A stretch of DNA of 9,786 nt from Planctomycetota bacterium (GCA_003670825.1 QWQL01000070.1:1-9786), one strand, 5' to 3'. Positions 1-7,045 are shown, numbered from the stretch's first letter. The notes: generated by a model from the sequence alone, not told the origin. A program made the numbers and translations.

Positions 1-1
1 C

Positions 2-259
2 GAGGGACACGTCGACACCGAGCCTCTCCAGAACGCGTCATGGACGTCACCCCACCAGCTCACTGCCGCCCGGTCGGCTGCCGTCTTCGACTTCCTCACC
101 ACCCGCACGACGATGCACGAGGGCCAGCTGTTTCTCGTGGCCCACGGCGCCAATCATCCGCTGGTGTCCAATGCGACGTCGGCGGGTCGCACCCGCAACC
201 GGCGGGTGGAACTCGTCGTCTATCCCGACCGCTCTGCGGTCGACATCGCGGCGCAGTGA
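2..259 (+). CDS. OmpA/MotB-family C-terminal domain protein, 5'-truncated by window edge
   Basis: This is the last 85 codons of a gene that enters from the left, read in the frame starting at base 2 and ending at TGA 257-259. The fragment opens with EGHVDTEPL, matching the conserved GHTD-type motif of the OmpA-like domain. It continues with a helix containing LTAARSAAVFDFL and ends with the signature GRTRNRRVELVVYP. In this family the conserved Asp and the NRR arginine contact the meso-diaminopimelate of peptidoglycan, so the domain probably anchors an envelope protein to the cell wall (family knowledge). Nothing can be said about the missing N-terminal part: it could be an outer-membrane barrel, a lipoprotein, or a MotB-like stator with a coiled coil. 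Only 32 bases separate it from hisH. Domain assignment is strong; the full architecture is unknown. Confidence 0.85.
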   Translation, partial: EGHVDTEPLQNASWTSPHQLTAARSAAVFDFLTTRTTMHEGQLFLVAHGANHPLVSNATSAGRTRNRRVELVVYPDRSAVDIAAQ

Positions 260-291
260 CCGGCTTCGGGCCGCCTGCTACACTCCGCCGC

Positions 292-891
292 ATGGTCACG
301 ATCGTCGACTACGGCAGCGGCAACCTGCGGAGCGTGCAAAAGGCCTTCGAGCGGCTCGGGGCCGAGGCCCGAATCACCGCTGATCCGCAGGTCGTGGCTG
401 AGGCTGAGCGCGTCGTACTGCCCGGCGTGGGATCCTTCGGCGATGCCATGCGGGCCCTTCGCGATCGCGGGCTGGTCGATCCCCTGATCGCGCACGTCCG
501 AGCCGACAAGCCGTTTTTCGGCATCTGCATGGGGCTCCAGTTGCTCTTCGAAACCGGCTGGGAGGGCGGTCGCCACGAGGGCCTGGGCCTGCTGCCCGGC
601 GAGGTCGTGCGGTTTGATGTGCCCGCGGGCCTGAAGGTGCCCCACATGGGATGGAACACCGTCCGGTGGCGGACCCCGGCGGCGGAGGCCGATGCATCGG
701 GCTGGTATTACTTCGTGCACTCCTACTATGCCCGGCCCGATGACGAGTCGGTCGTCACGGCGGTCACCGACTACGGCGGTGACTTCTGCGCGGCGGTCGC
801 GCGGGGCAGGTTATTCGCAACACAGTTCCACCCTGAGAAGAGCCAGACGATCGGCCTGCGACTCCTCGCGTCGTTCATCGGCCGTGACTGA
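292..891 (+). CDS. hisH: Imidazole glycerol phosphate synthase, glutamine amidotransferase subunit HisH
   Basis: HisH hydrolyses glutamine and channels the ammonia to HisF. The complex converts PRFAR to imidazole-glycerol phosphate and AICAR in cytoplasmic histidine biosynthesis. The 199-residue product has the normal family length and is a complete class I (triad) glutamine amidotransferase. It shows the N-terminal DYGSGNLRSV, the oxyanion segment PGVGSFGDAM, the nucleophile elbow GICMGLQLLFE with Cys79, and QFHPEKSQ with His180 and Glu182 completing the triad. The start ATG 292 is chosen because the protein begins directly with the family's MVTIVDYGSGN. The frame stays open upstream to an ATG at 40, but that stretch lies over the OmpA-like gene. 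No clear Shine-Dalgarno site precedes the start. hisA follows after 25 bases, so the two are probably co-transcribed. hisF and hisB are not in view. Confidence 0.97.
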   Translation: MVTIVDYGSGNLRSVQKAFERLGAEARITADPQVVAEAERVVLPGVGSFGDAMRALRDRGLVDPLIAHVRADKPFFGICMGLQLLFETGWEGGRHEGLGLLPGEVVRFDVPAGLKVPHMGWNTVRWRTPAAEADASGWYYFVHSYYARPDDESVVTAVTDYGGDFCAAVARGRLFATQFHPEKSQTIGLRLLASFIGRD

Positions 892-916
892 CCACCCCCA
901 CCGCGGAGACCGTTCG

Positions 917-1636
917 ATGGAACTCTGGCCGGCGATCGACCTCCGCGGCGGCAACTGTGTCAGGCTGCTGCAGGGAGACTACTCGCGGGAGACCGTCTTC
1001 GGTCACGACCCGGTTGCCATGGTGGTGCGTTTTCTGGCCGGCGGTGCCCGCCGGCTCCATATCGTCGACCTCGACGGTGCCAAAGCGGGAGCGGCGGTCC
1101 AGGCCGACCTCGTCGGCCGCATGGCGAAGGCGGCAGGAATCCCGTGCCAGGTCGGGGGCGGCATCCGCAGCCTCGAGACCGCCGCTGCCTACCTTGCCGC
1201 CGGGCTTTCGAGAGTGATCGTCGGCAGCGTGGCGATCGAGGAGCCCGAACTGCTCATCCGCATGGCCTGCGACTTCCCGGGGCGAATCGTTCTGGGGCTC
1301 GACGCCCGCGACGGGAAGGTGGCCGTTCGCGGTTGGCTCGACACGAGCACGCTCCTCGCCGTCGACGTGGCCCGTCGGCACGCTGACCTGCCGCTCGCGG
1401 CGATCGTGTACACCGACATCGCCACGGACGGCACGCTCGCAGGGCCCAACCTCGCGGCCCTCGGCGAGATGCTGGCGGTGGCGAAGGCTCCGGTGATCGC
1501 CTCGGGGGGGATCGCCACGCTCGATGACATCCGCCGCGTGGCTGGCATCGGTTGTACCGGCTGCATCGTGGGTCGGGCCCTCTACGACGAGGCCTTCACG
1601 CTGGCCGACGCGATTGCCGCCGCCGGCGACGCCTAG
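917..1636 (+). CDS. hisA: Phosphoribosylformimino-5-aminoimidazole carboxamide ribotide isomerase HisA
   Basis: HisA performs the Amadori isomerisation of ProFAR to PRFAR, the substrate of HisF-HisH, so it acts one step before its neighbour. The 239-residue protein is a complete (beta/alpha)8 barrel of usual length. It shows PAIDLRGGNCVRL with catalytic Asp8, the half-barrel repeat HIVDLDGAKAG, QVGGGIRS, VIVGSVA, LGLDARDGKVAVRGW with the second catalytic Asp129, YTDIATDGTLAGPN, and the phosphate-binding IASGGIA and CIVGRALY. ATG 917 is supported by a GGAGA ribosome-binding site at 905-909 with a 7-base spacer, and by the family-typical N-terminus MELWPAIDLRGG. A TrpF/PriA-type bifunctional enzyme is less likely, because the sequence reads as plain HisA and hisH is adjacent. 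Its TAG stop lies inside the CTAG that opens the downstream repeat element, so the last residues (AAAGDA) may have been set by that element's insertion. Confidence 0.96.
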   Translation: MELWPAIDLRGGNCVRLLQGDYSRETVFGHDPVAMVVRFLAGGARRLHIVDLDGAKAGAAVQADLVGRMAKAAGIPCQVGGGIRSLETAAAYLAAGLSRVIVGSVAIEEPELLIRMACDFPGRIVLGLDARDGKVAVRGWLDTSTLLAVDVARRHADLPLAAIVYTDIATDGTLAGPNLAALGEMLAVAKAPVIASGGIATLDDIRRVAGIGCTGCIVGRALYDEAFTLADAIAAAGDA

Positions 1637-1795
1637 CCCACATCCAGGTTATGTGGAGCGTCGTCTCTGTGAGCAAGGGCGGGTAGGCGAAGGGGGTCGG
1701 CGAACGCTCGCGGAGCCTTGGGCGTATCCTCGCCCCGGCGACGCGACTTTTGCCGCCCCCAAGCCGGCGAACCACGTACGTCGAATGTGCTCTAG
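1633..1795 (+). repeat. Structured interspersed repeat, copy 1 (full length, 163 bp)
   Basis: This is a full-length copy of a repeat found three times in the window. It starts with CTAG (1633-1636, containing the hisA stop) and ends with CTAG (1792-1795). The first and last 24 bases are imperfect inverted repeats: 16 Watson-Crick and 2 G-U pairs by hand alignment. Inside, GGGGGTCGGC (1692-1701) can pair with GCCGCCCCC (1752-1760), and a hairpin GGGCG-TATCCT-CGCCC lies at 1720-1735. No coding capacity or transposase is seen. Bases 1658-1795 recur with five differences in copy 2. The whole unit recurs inverted at 9531-9692. It may be a non-autonomous MITE or REP-like element, a 3'-end processing or termination element, or both. 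Confidence 0.9.
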
Positions 1796-1932
1796 CGTCG
1801 TCTCCGTCAGCGAGGGCGGGTAGGCGAAGGGGGTCGGCGAACGCTCGCGGAGCCTTGGGCGTATCCTCGCCCCGGCGACGCGACTTTTGCCGCCCCCAAG
1901 CCGGTGAACCACGTAAGTCGAATGTGCTCTAG
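1796..1932 (+). repeat. Structured interspersed repeat, copy 2 (tandem, lacks left arm)
   Basis: This is a tandem second copy with an exact period of 137 bases to copy 1 and about 96% identity over the shared part. It begins right after the CTAG that ends copy 1 and ends in its own CTAG at 1929-1932. The left terminal arm is missing: the sequence passes from CTAG straight to CGTCGTCT. Internal structure is retained, including the GGGCG-TATCCT-CGCCC hairpin at 1857-1872 and the right arm with GAATGTGCTCTAG. The missing arm is most simply explained by a deletion between short AG repeats, or by a tandem duplication initiated inside the unit. Confidence 0.9.
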
Positions 1933-1981
1933 CATTGGTCTCAGGCGGGGACTCGGGCTGATTCGACCTGCGTTCGGTGGG

Positions 1982-2004
1982 CCGCATGGCACATTGCCGT
2001 GCGG
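1982..2004 (+). other. 10-bp stem hairpin upstream of MFS gene
   Basis: CCGCATGGCA (1982-1991) pairs with TGCCGTGCGG (1995-2004) across a 3-base loop. Nine pairs are Watson-Crick and one is T-G, so the stem is very stable. It is followed by GGGCTGTTTAAT, which contains only a three-T run. It could be a weak intrinsic terminator for transcription leaving hisA and the repeats, or a structured element in the transporter's leader. A classical terminator is doubtful because of the short T tract and intervening Gs. Confidence 0.45.
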
Positions 2005-2081
2005 GGCTGTTTAATACGCCTCCCTTGTGGCCGCCATTCGCGAGCCGGGGGTGGGGACCCTGTGCGGCCGATTTTCCCTTC

Positions 2082-2087
2082 GAGGTG
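2082..2087 (+). promoter_or_regulatory. Ribosome-binding site deciding the MFS start
   Basis: GAGGTG sits 8 bases before ATG 2096. This favours that start over the in-frame GTG at 2027, which would add 23 residues (MAAIREPG...) that look nothing like a transporter N-terminus. Confidence 0.65.
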
Positions 2088-2095
2088 CCACGAGC

Positions 2096-3439
2096 ATGCC
2101 CGCCATCGCCTCTCGGCCGACCAATGTTCGTTGGCTGATCTGTGCCCTGCTCTTCTTCGCCGCGGCGATCAACTACATCGACCGCCAGGTGATTGGCATC
2201 CTCAAGCCAACGCTGCAGGAGCAGTTCCATTTCGACGAGCAGGACTACGCCGCGATCGTATTCACCTTTCAGGCGGCCTACGCCATCGGCCTACTGCTCT
2301 CCGGGCGGATCATGGATCGCATCGGGGTCCGCCGCGGGTTCGCGCTGGCGGTGGTGGTCTGGAGCATCGGCGCGGTGATGCACGGGGCGGCCGACTGGCT
2401 GCCGTGGCTGCGGATTCCGACGCTCTCCATCGACCCGCCGGCCGTCGTGTTTCTCGGCGGGGCGACGGCGGGGCTGGCGCTGTCGCGACTCGTGCTCGGG
2501 CTGGGCGAGGCGGGCAACTTCCCCGCCTCGATCAAGGCCGTGGCGGAGTGGTTCCCCAAGAAGGAGCGGGCCCTGGCGACGGGCATCTTCAACTCCGGAA
2601 CCAACATCGGCGCGCTGGTCACCCCGCTGGTGGTGCCCTGGATCACGCTGGCCTACGGCTGGCAGTGGGCGTTTGTGATCACGGGCGTGCTCGGCTTCGG
2701 CTGGGTGATCTGGTGGTTCGTGTCGTATCGCGATCCCGAGATGCATCCGGGAGTGAACGCCGCAGAACTCGCGATCATTCAGAGCGATCCCGTCGAGAAG
2801 ACGGCCGCGATTCCGTGGAGCCGGCTGCTCCCCCATCGCCAGACCTGGGCTTTCGCGGCTGGCAAGTTCCTCACCGACCCGATCTGGTGGCTGTATCTCT
2901 TCTGGGTGCCCGACTTCCTCAAGCGGAACCACGGGCTCGACCTCAAGACCATGGGCCTGCCGCTGGTGGTCATCTACCTGGTGGCCGACGTGGGCAGCAT
3001 CGGCGGCGGCTGGCTATCGTCGCACCTGATCAAGCGGGGCTGGTCGACCAACGCCGCGCGGAAGACGGCGATGCTCGTCTGCGCCCTGGCCGTCGTGCCG
3101 ATGCTGGCGGCGGCGCAGGTCAAGAGCCTGTGGATGGCGGTGGCCCTCGTCTCGATCGCCGCAGCGGCCCACCAGGGCTGGTCGGCCAACCTGTTCACGC
3201 TCGTCTCCGATATGTTCCCCAAGCGGGCTGTCGGCTCGGTCGTGGGCATCGGCGGCATGGCGGGCTCGGTGGGGGGCATGCTGATCGCCCTGGTGGTCGG
3301 CGCCATCCTCCAAAAGACCGGCAGCTATGTGCCGATCTTCGTGATGGCCGCCTCGGCCTACCTGGTGGCGCTGGTCATCATCCAGCTGCTCGTGCCGCAG
3401 CTCGCGCCGGCCGACCTCGATACCGACCCGACGACGTAA
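2096..3439 (+). CDS. MFS transporter, ACS family, ExuT (hexuronate transporter)-like
   Basis: This is a 447-residue inner-membrane permease with about 12 hydrophobic segments. It starts with VRWLICALLFFAAAINYIDRQVIG, the typical first helix of the anion:cation symporter family. Motif A follows TM2 as GRIMDRIGVRR (about residues 70-80). LGLGEAGNFPASIKAVAEWFP (TM4-5) and ATGIFNSGTNIGA resemble the hexuronate/glucarate branch. LTDPIWWLYLFWVPDFL in the second half also matches ExuT-type proteins. Uptake of a sugar acid such as galacturonate by proton symport is the best guess; the substrate is an inference from similarity. A segment rich in Pro and Trp (about residues 99-126) between TM3 and TM4 looks longer than in E. 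coli ExuT. The gene stands alone, with no uronate catabolic genes beside it, and converges on the DUF11 gene, whose stop is 20 bases away. Confidence 0.85.
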   Translation: MPAIASRPTNVRWLICALLFFAAAINYIDRQVIGILKPTLQEQFHFDEQDYAAIVFTFQAAYAIGLLLSGRIMDRIGVRRGFALAVVVWSIGAVMHGAADWLPWLRIPTLSIDPPAVVFLGGATAGLALSRLVLGLGEAGNFPASIKAVAEWFPKKERALATGIFNSGTNIGALVTPLVVPWITLAYGWQWAFVITGVLGFGWVIWWFVSYRDPEMHPGVNAAELAIIQSDPVEKTAAIPWSRLLPHRQTWAFAAGKFLTDPIWWLYLFWVPDFLKRNHGLDLKTMGLPLVVIYLVADVGSIGGGWLSSHLIKRGWSTNAARKTAMLVCALAVVPMLAAAQVKSLWMAVALVSIAAAAHQGWSANLFTLVSDMFPKRAVGSVVGIGGMAGSVGGMLIALVVGAILQKTGSYVPIFVMAASAYLVALVIIQLLVPQLAPADLDTDPTT

Positions 3440-3459
3440 CCGACGCGGTGCATGGCTCG

Positions 3460-6009
3460 TCAGCGGTCGTCGTACACCCGCGTGACCTCTTCCTTCGTGA
3501 TCGGTGCGGCGTTGTCGGCACTCGTGAGCTGCACCTGGATCCGCTGGTCACCGGCGCGACGTCCTCTGGCCTGCACCCGAAACACCGCCTCCTCTGCCGG
3601 CGCGAGCTTCGCGAGCGGCTCGAAGGCTACGGTCAGGTTCTCGAACCGATGGCCCCCGGGGCCCTGCGCCTCGACGGGCTCGAGGTCGCCGAGCAGCGTG
3701 GCCACCAGTCGCACGCCCGTGGCGGGCTTCGTTCCCTGGTTGCCGACACGGACCACGTATTCCGTGATGCCGTTGACCTCGATCGGATCCTCGGTGTCGA
3801 CCACTTCGAAGGAAAGGGCGGCGAGGCCTTCGACATCGCAGGTGTGGGAGACCTGATCGGCGAGGCCGTCGGCGCTGCGAGCGGCCAGCACGATCTTCTG
3901 CGGGCCGAGTTCGACCGGCATCACCACCACCTCCACCGCTCCGGTCTCCCCCGGGGGCAGCTCCTCCAGGTTCCAGAGCACGCGGTGGGTGCGGTCGTCG
4001 TGCCAGCCGGCGTTGTTGGCCTTCACAAACTTCATGCCGGGGGGCAGTTGGGCGGCCAGCTCGACGGACCGTGCGGGGGCCGTGCCGGCGTTGACCATCG
4101 AGATCGTGCAGGTCGCGGGCCGCTGAAGAAATCGTCGCAGCGGCATGTCGACCGCGAGTTCCAGGGTGGGCGCGGTGACCTCGATCGGCAGCTGCTGTGT
4201 GACCTCCACGCCGCCGTCGGCGCGGGCCGCCAGTCGGGCCGCATGCACGCCCGGCCCACGGGTGCCGAGCACCAGATCGATGGTGCGGGATTCGCCGGGC
4301 CGGAGCTGGCCGACGTCAAACTCCAGTTCGCGGCCGGACCGGTGGGAGACATTCTCGGGCAGGAAGCCCTCGAGCACCACGCCGGTGGCGACGCCCGTGC
4401 CCGGGTTGGTGATCGTGAGCGTGACCTGCACGTCGCGGCCGATGAGCACCGGTGCCGGCGGCGTGCATTCGATCCGCAGGTCGGGCTTCGTCGCGCGGGA
4501 GCGGACCGAGGCGTCGGCCCGAAAGCTGACGCTGGCGACGCTGCCGATCTCCCCTTCGACCTGAGGCATGACTTCCATCGTGACCGTGGACTGGCCCCCA
4601 GGGGGAAGCGTGCCCAGCGACCAGACGAGGGCCGCTTCATCGTCGCCCGACGCCTGGCTGAGGGGGCTCGCGGGAGGCGTGGTGGTGACCAGCGCCGTGC
4701 CCTGGGGTACGGCGTCGCGGAGCACGACGTCGTGCGCTGTGGCGCTGCCGATGTTGCGGACGATGATCTCGTAGCGGACCGGTTTGCCGACGGAGATCTC
4801 CCGGGGACCACGTTTTTCGACCGAGACCTGCGGCGTCTGGATGCCCTCGAGCTGCATCGGGCCGGGTCGTCCCTGACCTGCGACGAGTTGCGGCCGTGCG
4901 GGGGGTGGCGAGGCTGATGGCACGCGCTCCGGATCGGCATTGCCGATGCCGTCGGCCATCACCGGCGGTGCCGATGCGAAGGGAGGCAGGGGCAGTGTTT
5001 GCGAAAAGTCGGCAGCGGACGGCATGGCGGCCGCCGTGGCGGAGATGACGGCTGGCGGCAGGGCACCGGCCGGCGGCAACGGCGGTGGAAAGGGAGCCGG
5101 CGGCAGGGGAGGGAACGCAGCCGGCGCCGACCTTGGAGCGGCTGACGCCGTTGGCAGCGTGGCGGGTGGCAGCGGCGGCTCCGGAGCCGCCGCGAAGTCA
5201 CCCGGATCCTCGGGGAGAGAGCCTTCTGATGCCGCCGACGGTGGGGCGAGTGCCCGCGGCACTGCAACCGGCGGTAGGTCCAACGGCGGAGAGTCCGAGG
5301 GCATGTCGGCCGCGGGCACGGTACCCGGGGACCCAGCGGCCCGCTCCGGTGCCGCGAGCGATTCATGCGGGCTGCCCTCGGCATCGACCGGTGCCCCGGT
5401 GGTGGGCATGTCGATCGCCGGATCGGGTGGTGGGGCTGCGGCGGCAGTCGCTGCGGCCTCGTCAGCAGGCGGGAGGTCGGGGGAGGAGAATCGCGACACC
5501 CGCTGCGGCTCAGGCAGTGATTCAGCCGACACGGGGATCACGGTATCCGGCAGCTCCAATGACGCCGGACGCTCGGGATACTGGTCTCCCGCCGGGGCGT
5601 CTCTCGGATCCGGTTCATGTCTCACCGGCCGCGCCCGCCAGCGATCTGCCGGTGAGGTTTCCTGTGCGGGCTGGGCGTCGTCGGTCGGCGGCAGCATGCC
5701 GGGCTCGCCGAGCGGATTCGAGCTGCCTGCATCGGGTCTCGGGCGACTCGCACCGTTGTCGACGGCACTGGCCACCGTCGCCTCACCGAGGTCGTCATGG
5801 GGTCGCTGAGCCCGGCCGATGCCGAGGGCCCACACGAGGCCAAAGCCCACTGCCGCGCAGACGCAGGCCCCGATCACCGCCGGGAGGCTCGACTGCCGCG
5901 GAGGCACCACCAGTTCCTGGCGGGATGGCGTGGCCGGGCGTGACGAAGCGTCTGGCCGTGACGACACCTCGACCCGGGGAGGGCGGGGCTCTGCTGTGGA
6001 CTCGGACAT
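3460..6009 (-). CDS. Membrane-anchored DUF11-repeat protein with Pro/Ala-rich stalk
   Basis: The 849-residue protein has a short polar cytoplasmic N-terminus. One transmembrane segment follows at about residues 42-64 (SLPAVIGACVCAAVGFGLVW), with no obvious cleavage site, so it is probably an anchor. Residues 70-390 are a low-complexity Pro/Ala/Ser stalk. At least four Ig-like DUF11-type repeats follow at about 395-505, 509-612, 614-724 and 730-845. They carry the recurrent pattern 'Y/T-V-x-N-x-G-T/S-A-x-x-V-x-L-x-D-x-x-P', seen as VRNIGSATAHDVVLRDAVPQ, ITNPGTGVATGVVLEGFLP, MVNAGTAPARSVELAAQLP and VGNQGTKPATGVRLVATLL. It is probably a periplasmic or surface structural/adhesion protein, common in planctomycete envelopes (family knowledge); a specific function is unknown. 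ATG 6009 is preferred over ATG 6042 because GAGGG (bases 6017-6021, reverse strand) lies 7 bases before it. It lies 133 bases downstream of ftr on the same strand. Confidence 0.85.
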   Translation of the reverse strand: MSESTAEPRPPRVEVSSRPDASSRPATPSRQELVVPPRQSSLPAVIGACVCAAVGFGLVWALGIGRAQRPHDDLGEATVASAVDNGASRPRPDAGSSNPLGEPGMLPPTDDAQPAQETSPADRWRARPVRHEPDPRDAPAGDQYPERPASLELPDTVIPVSAESLPEPQRVSRFSSPDLPPADEAAATAAAAPPPDPAIDMPTTGAPVDAEGSPHESLAAPERAAGSPGTVPAADMPSDSPPLDLPPVAVPRALAPPSAASEGSLPEDPGDFAAAPEPPLPPATLPTASAAPRSAPAAFPPLPPAPFPPPLPPAGALPPAVISATAAAMPSAADFSQTLPLPPFASAPPVMADGIGNADPERVPSASPPPARPQLVAGQGRPGPMQLEGIQTPQVSVEKRGPREISVGKPVRYEIIVRNIGSATAHDVVLRDAVPQGTALVTTTPPASPLSQASGDDEAALVWSLGTLPPGGQSTVTMEVMPQVEGEIGSVASVSFRADASVRSRATKPDLRIECTPPAPVLIGRDVQVTLTITNPGTGVATGVVLEGFLPENVSHRSGRELEFDVGQLRPGESRTIDLVLGTRGPGVHAARLAARADGGVEVTQQLPIEVTAPTLELAVDMPLRRFLQRPATCTISMVNAGTAPARSVELAAQLPPGMKFVKANNAGWHDDRTHRVLWNLEELPPGETGAVEVVVMPVELGPQKIVLAARSADGLADQVSHTCDVEGLAALSFEVVDTEDPIEVNGITEYVVRVGNQGTKPATGVRLVATLLGDLEPVEAQGPGGHRFENLTVAFEPLAKLAPAEEAVFRVQARGRRAGDQRIQVQLTSADNAAPITKEEVTRVYDDR

Positions 6010-6016
6010 GCGACGA

Positions 6017-6021
6017 CCCTC
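6017..6021 (-). promoter_or_regulatory. Ribosome-binding site deciding the DUF11 protein start
   Basis: On the minus strand GAGGG is placed 7 bases before ATG 6009. This favours MSESTAEPRP as the N-terminus over the start 11 codons upstream at 6042, which has no such site. Confidence 0.55.
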
Positions 6022-6142
6022 GTTGATCTCGCGACACACCATGGGCGGGACGGAGCCCCGGCGCCATGTGGGGGAGTAGCAGAGCGAGGGGCCTCGGAGA
6101 AGGGCAGTCGGTGGTCGCGCGAGGCGGCGGGGGCTACGAGGT

Positions 6143-7036
6143 TCAGGCGGGCTTCATCACTTGGTGAAGGTGGAAGTGAAACGCGCCCAGCTTGCCGCCG
6201 TAGTTGCCCGCCGAGATCGCCGGCACGTCTGGCCCCACGGCGGCCCGGATGCCCGCGGCCATGGCCGCGGCCACGGCCTGTTCGTCCACGCCGTCGATGA
6301 CGATTTCGAGGCAGCAGGCCGCATCGGGGTGGAGGCTTGTGGGTTCACGGCCCATCAATCCAGGGCAGAAGGCCTCGTTGGTCGATGCCCGCAGCAGTTC
6401 GTAGCGGGAGCCCACCTTGCTACCCGAGCGGACGACGCCTCCGGGGAACGGCGTGATCGTGCCCGGCACGGCCGCTACCGCCTCAACGGCCCGCCGGGCC
6501 GCGTCGAGGGCGGCATCCAGCGACCTCCCCTGCACGATGAAATTACCGCCGCCAATGCCTTTGGCGACGCCCGCGGTCTCCTCGACCAGAAACTCCCCAT
6601 CCATCACCGGTACCCGCCAGAAGCGGCGGCCGAAAATCACCTTTGTCTTCTCGTGGCCATCGCCGAAGAACCGCACGTGGCTGCCGACGGCGATCCGCTC
6701 CTGCTCGGCCGGCATGGCGTCGAACACCGCCGTCGTCGGGCAGGTCAGCAGGCACTGGGCAACGCGGTTTGCCACCGCCTTGCCCACCGCTTCGGTCGAG
6801 AAGGCGAACAGGCTGACGAGCCCGCCGGGCCGGCCGTCGGGGGTGTCGCCCGCGTCGAGCAGCCGCTCGGTTCCGACTTCGGCATCACACCCGATCACGC
6901 TGGTGCCGTAGCCGGTCACCGCCCGAAGGGCGGCATCGAGCCAGTAGGCGTCGTGGGCCGTCACGAGCAGGCGGGCAAACCGCAGCCGGAAAGCCTCCGC
7001 GAAGGTGTCGACGATGAGCGTGGTGTGAAGAAACAC
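6143..7036 (-). CDS. ftr: Formylmethanofuran--tetrahydromethanopterin formyltransferase
   Basis: Ftr (FhcD) moves a formyl group between tetrahydromethanopterin and methanofuran (or an analogue) in the cytoplasm. In methylotrophs and Planctomycetes it serves the formaldehyde oxidation/detoxification route, as part of the FhcABCD complex (established knowledge). The 297-residue protein is of full family length. Diagnostic blocks are DTFAEAF (about 10-16), GYGTSVIGCDAEVG (42-55), TPDGRPGGLVS (65-75), CLLTCPTTAVFDAMP (95-109), FFGDGHEKTK (123-132), VMDGEFLVEETAGVAKGIGGGNF (144-166), GTITPFPGGVVRSGSKVGS (192-210), ASTNEAFCPGL (217-227) and ISAGNYGGKLG (274-284). No ATG lies in frame near the start. 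GTG 7036 is chosen because it places DTFAEAF about 10 residues in and has AAGGAG 9 bases upstream. The other fhc and H4MPT-pathway genes are absent from this window. The DUF11 gene follows on the same strand and an exported protein gene diverges upstream. Confidence 0.95.
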   Translation of the reverse strand: MFLHTTLIVDTFAEAFRLRFARLLVTAHDAYWLDAALRAVTGYGTSVIGCDAEVGTERLLDAGDTPDGRPGGLVSLFAFSTEAVGKAVANRVAQCLLTCPTTAVFDAMPAEQERIAVGSHVRFFGDGHEKTKVIFGRRFWRVPVMDGEFLVEETAGVAKGIGGGNFIVQGRSLDAALDAARRAVEAVAAVPGTITPFPGGVVRSGSKVGSRYELLRASTNEAFCPGLMGREPTSLHPDAACCLEIVIDGVDEQAVAAAMAAGIRAAVGPDVPAISAGNYGGKLGAFHFHLHQVMKPA

Positions 7037-7045
7037 GCGGGAAAG

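Larger units (their letters stand above)
1933..2095. other. Intergenic leader between repeat array and MFS transporter
   Basis: Apart from the ribosome-binding site, this stretch has no supportable gene. It carries the strong hairpin at 1982-2004, a 6-base complementary pair GGCCGC (2029-2034) with GCGGCC (2064-2069), and inside it a small GGGT-GGGG-ACCC hairpin (2049-2060). It should hold the transporter's promoter, but I could not identify a convincing -35/-10 pair. Together with the two repeat copies it forms the 459-base non-coding stretch from 1637 to 2095. Confidence 0.5.

Noticed and set aside
40..291. In-frame upstream extension of hisH to ATG 40
   Set aside because: The extra residues are Arg/His/Pro-rich and lie over the OmpA-like C-terminus, which is clearly coding in another frame. 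HisH begins with the family-typical MVTIVDYGSGN at 292.
1633..1932. CRISPR array
   Set aside because: The units are about 137-163 bases with no variable spacers and no cas genes. They are tandem interspersed repeats.
2027..2095. GTG 2027 as the MFS start
   Set aside because: It lacks a good ribosome-binding site and adds a non-hydrophobic tail, whereas ATG 2096 has GAGGTG 8 bases upstream.
1649..2230. Short open frames within the repeat copies on both strands (also around 9112-9681)
   Set aside because: Similar peptides arise only because the repeat DNA is duplicated. They lack ribosome-binding sites and protein-like composition, and they run into neighbouring genes.
1999..4917. 972-codon open frame on the plus strand
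   Set aside because: It crosses the MFS gene in a different frame and runs antisense to the DUF11 gene. The composition is Arg/Gly/His-rich without domains. It is a shadow produced by high GC.
4940..5809. Gly/Ala/Ser-rich plus-strand open frame of 289 codons
   Set aside because: It is the antisense reading of the Pro/Ala stalk of the DUF11 protein; proline codons read as glycine on the other strand.
6085..6096. CGAGGGGCCTCG palindrome between ftr and the DUF11 gene as a terminator
   Set aside because: The stem is only 4-5 pairs and no T run follows on the minus strand, so it is not distinguishable from chance at this GC content.
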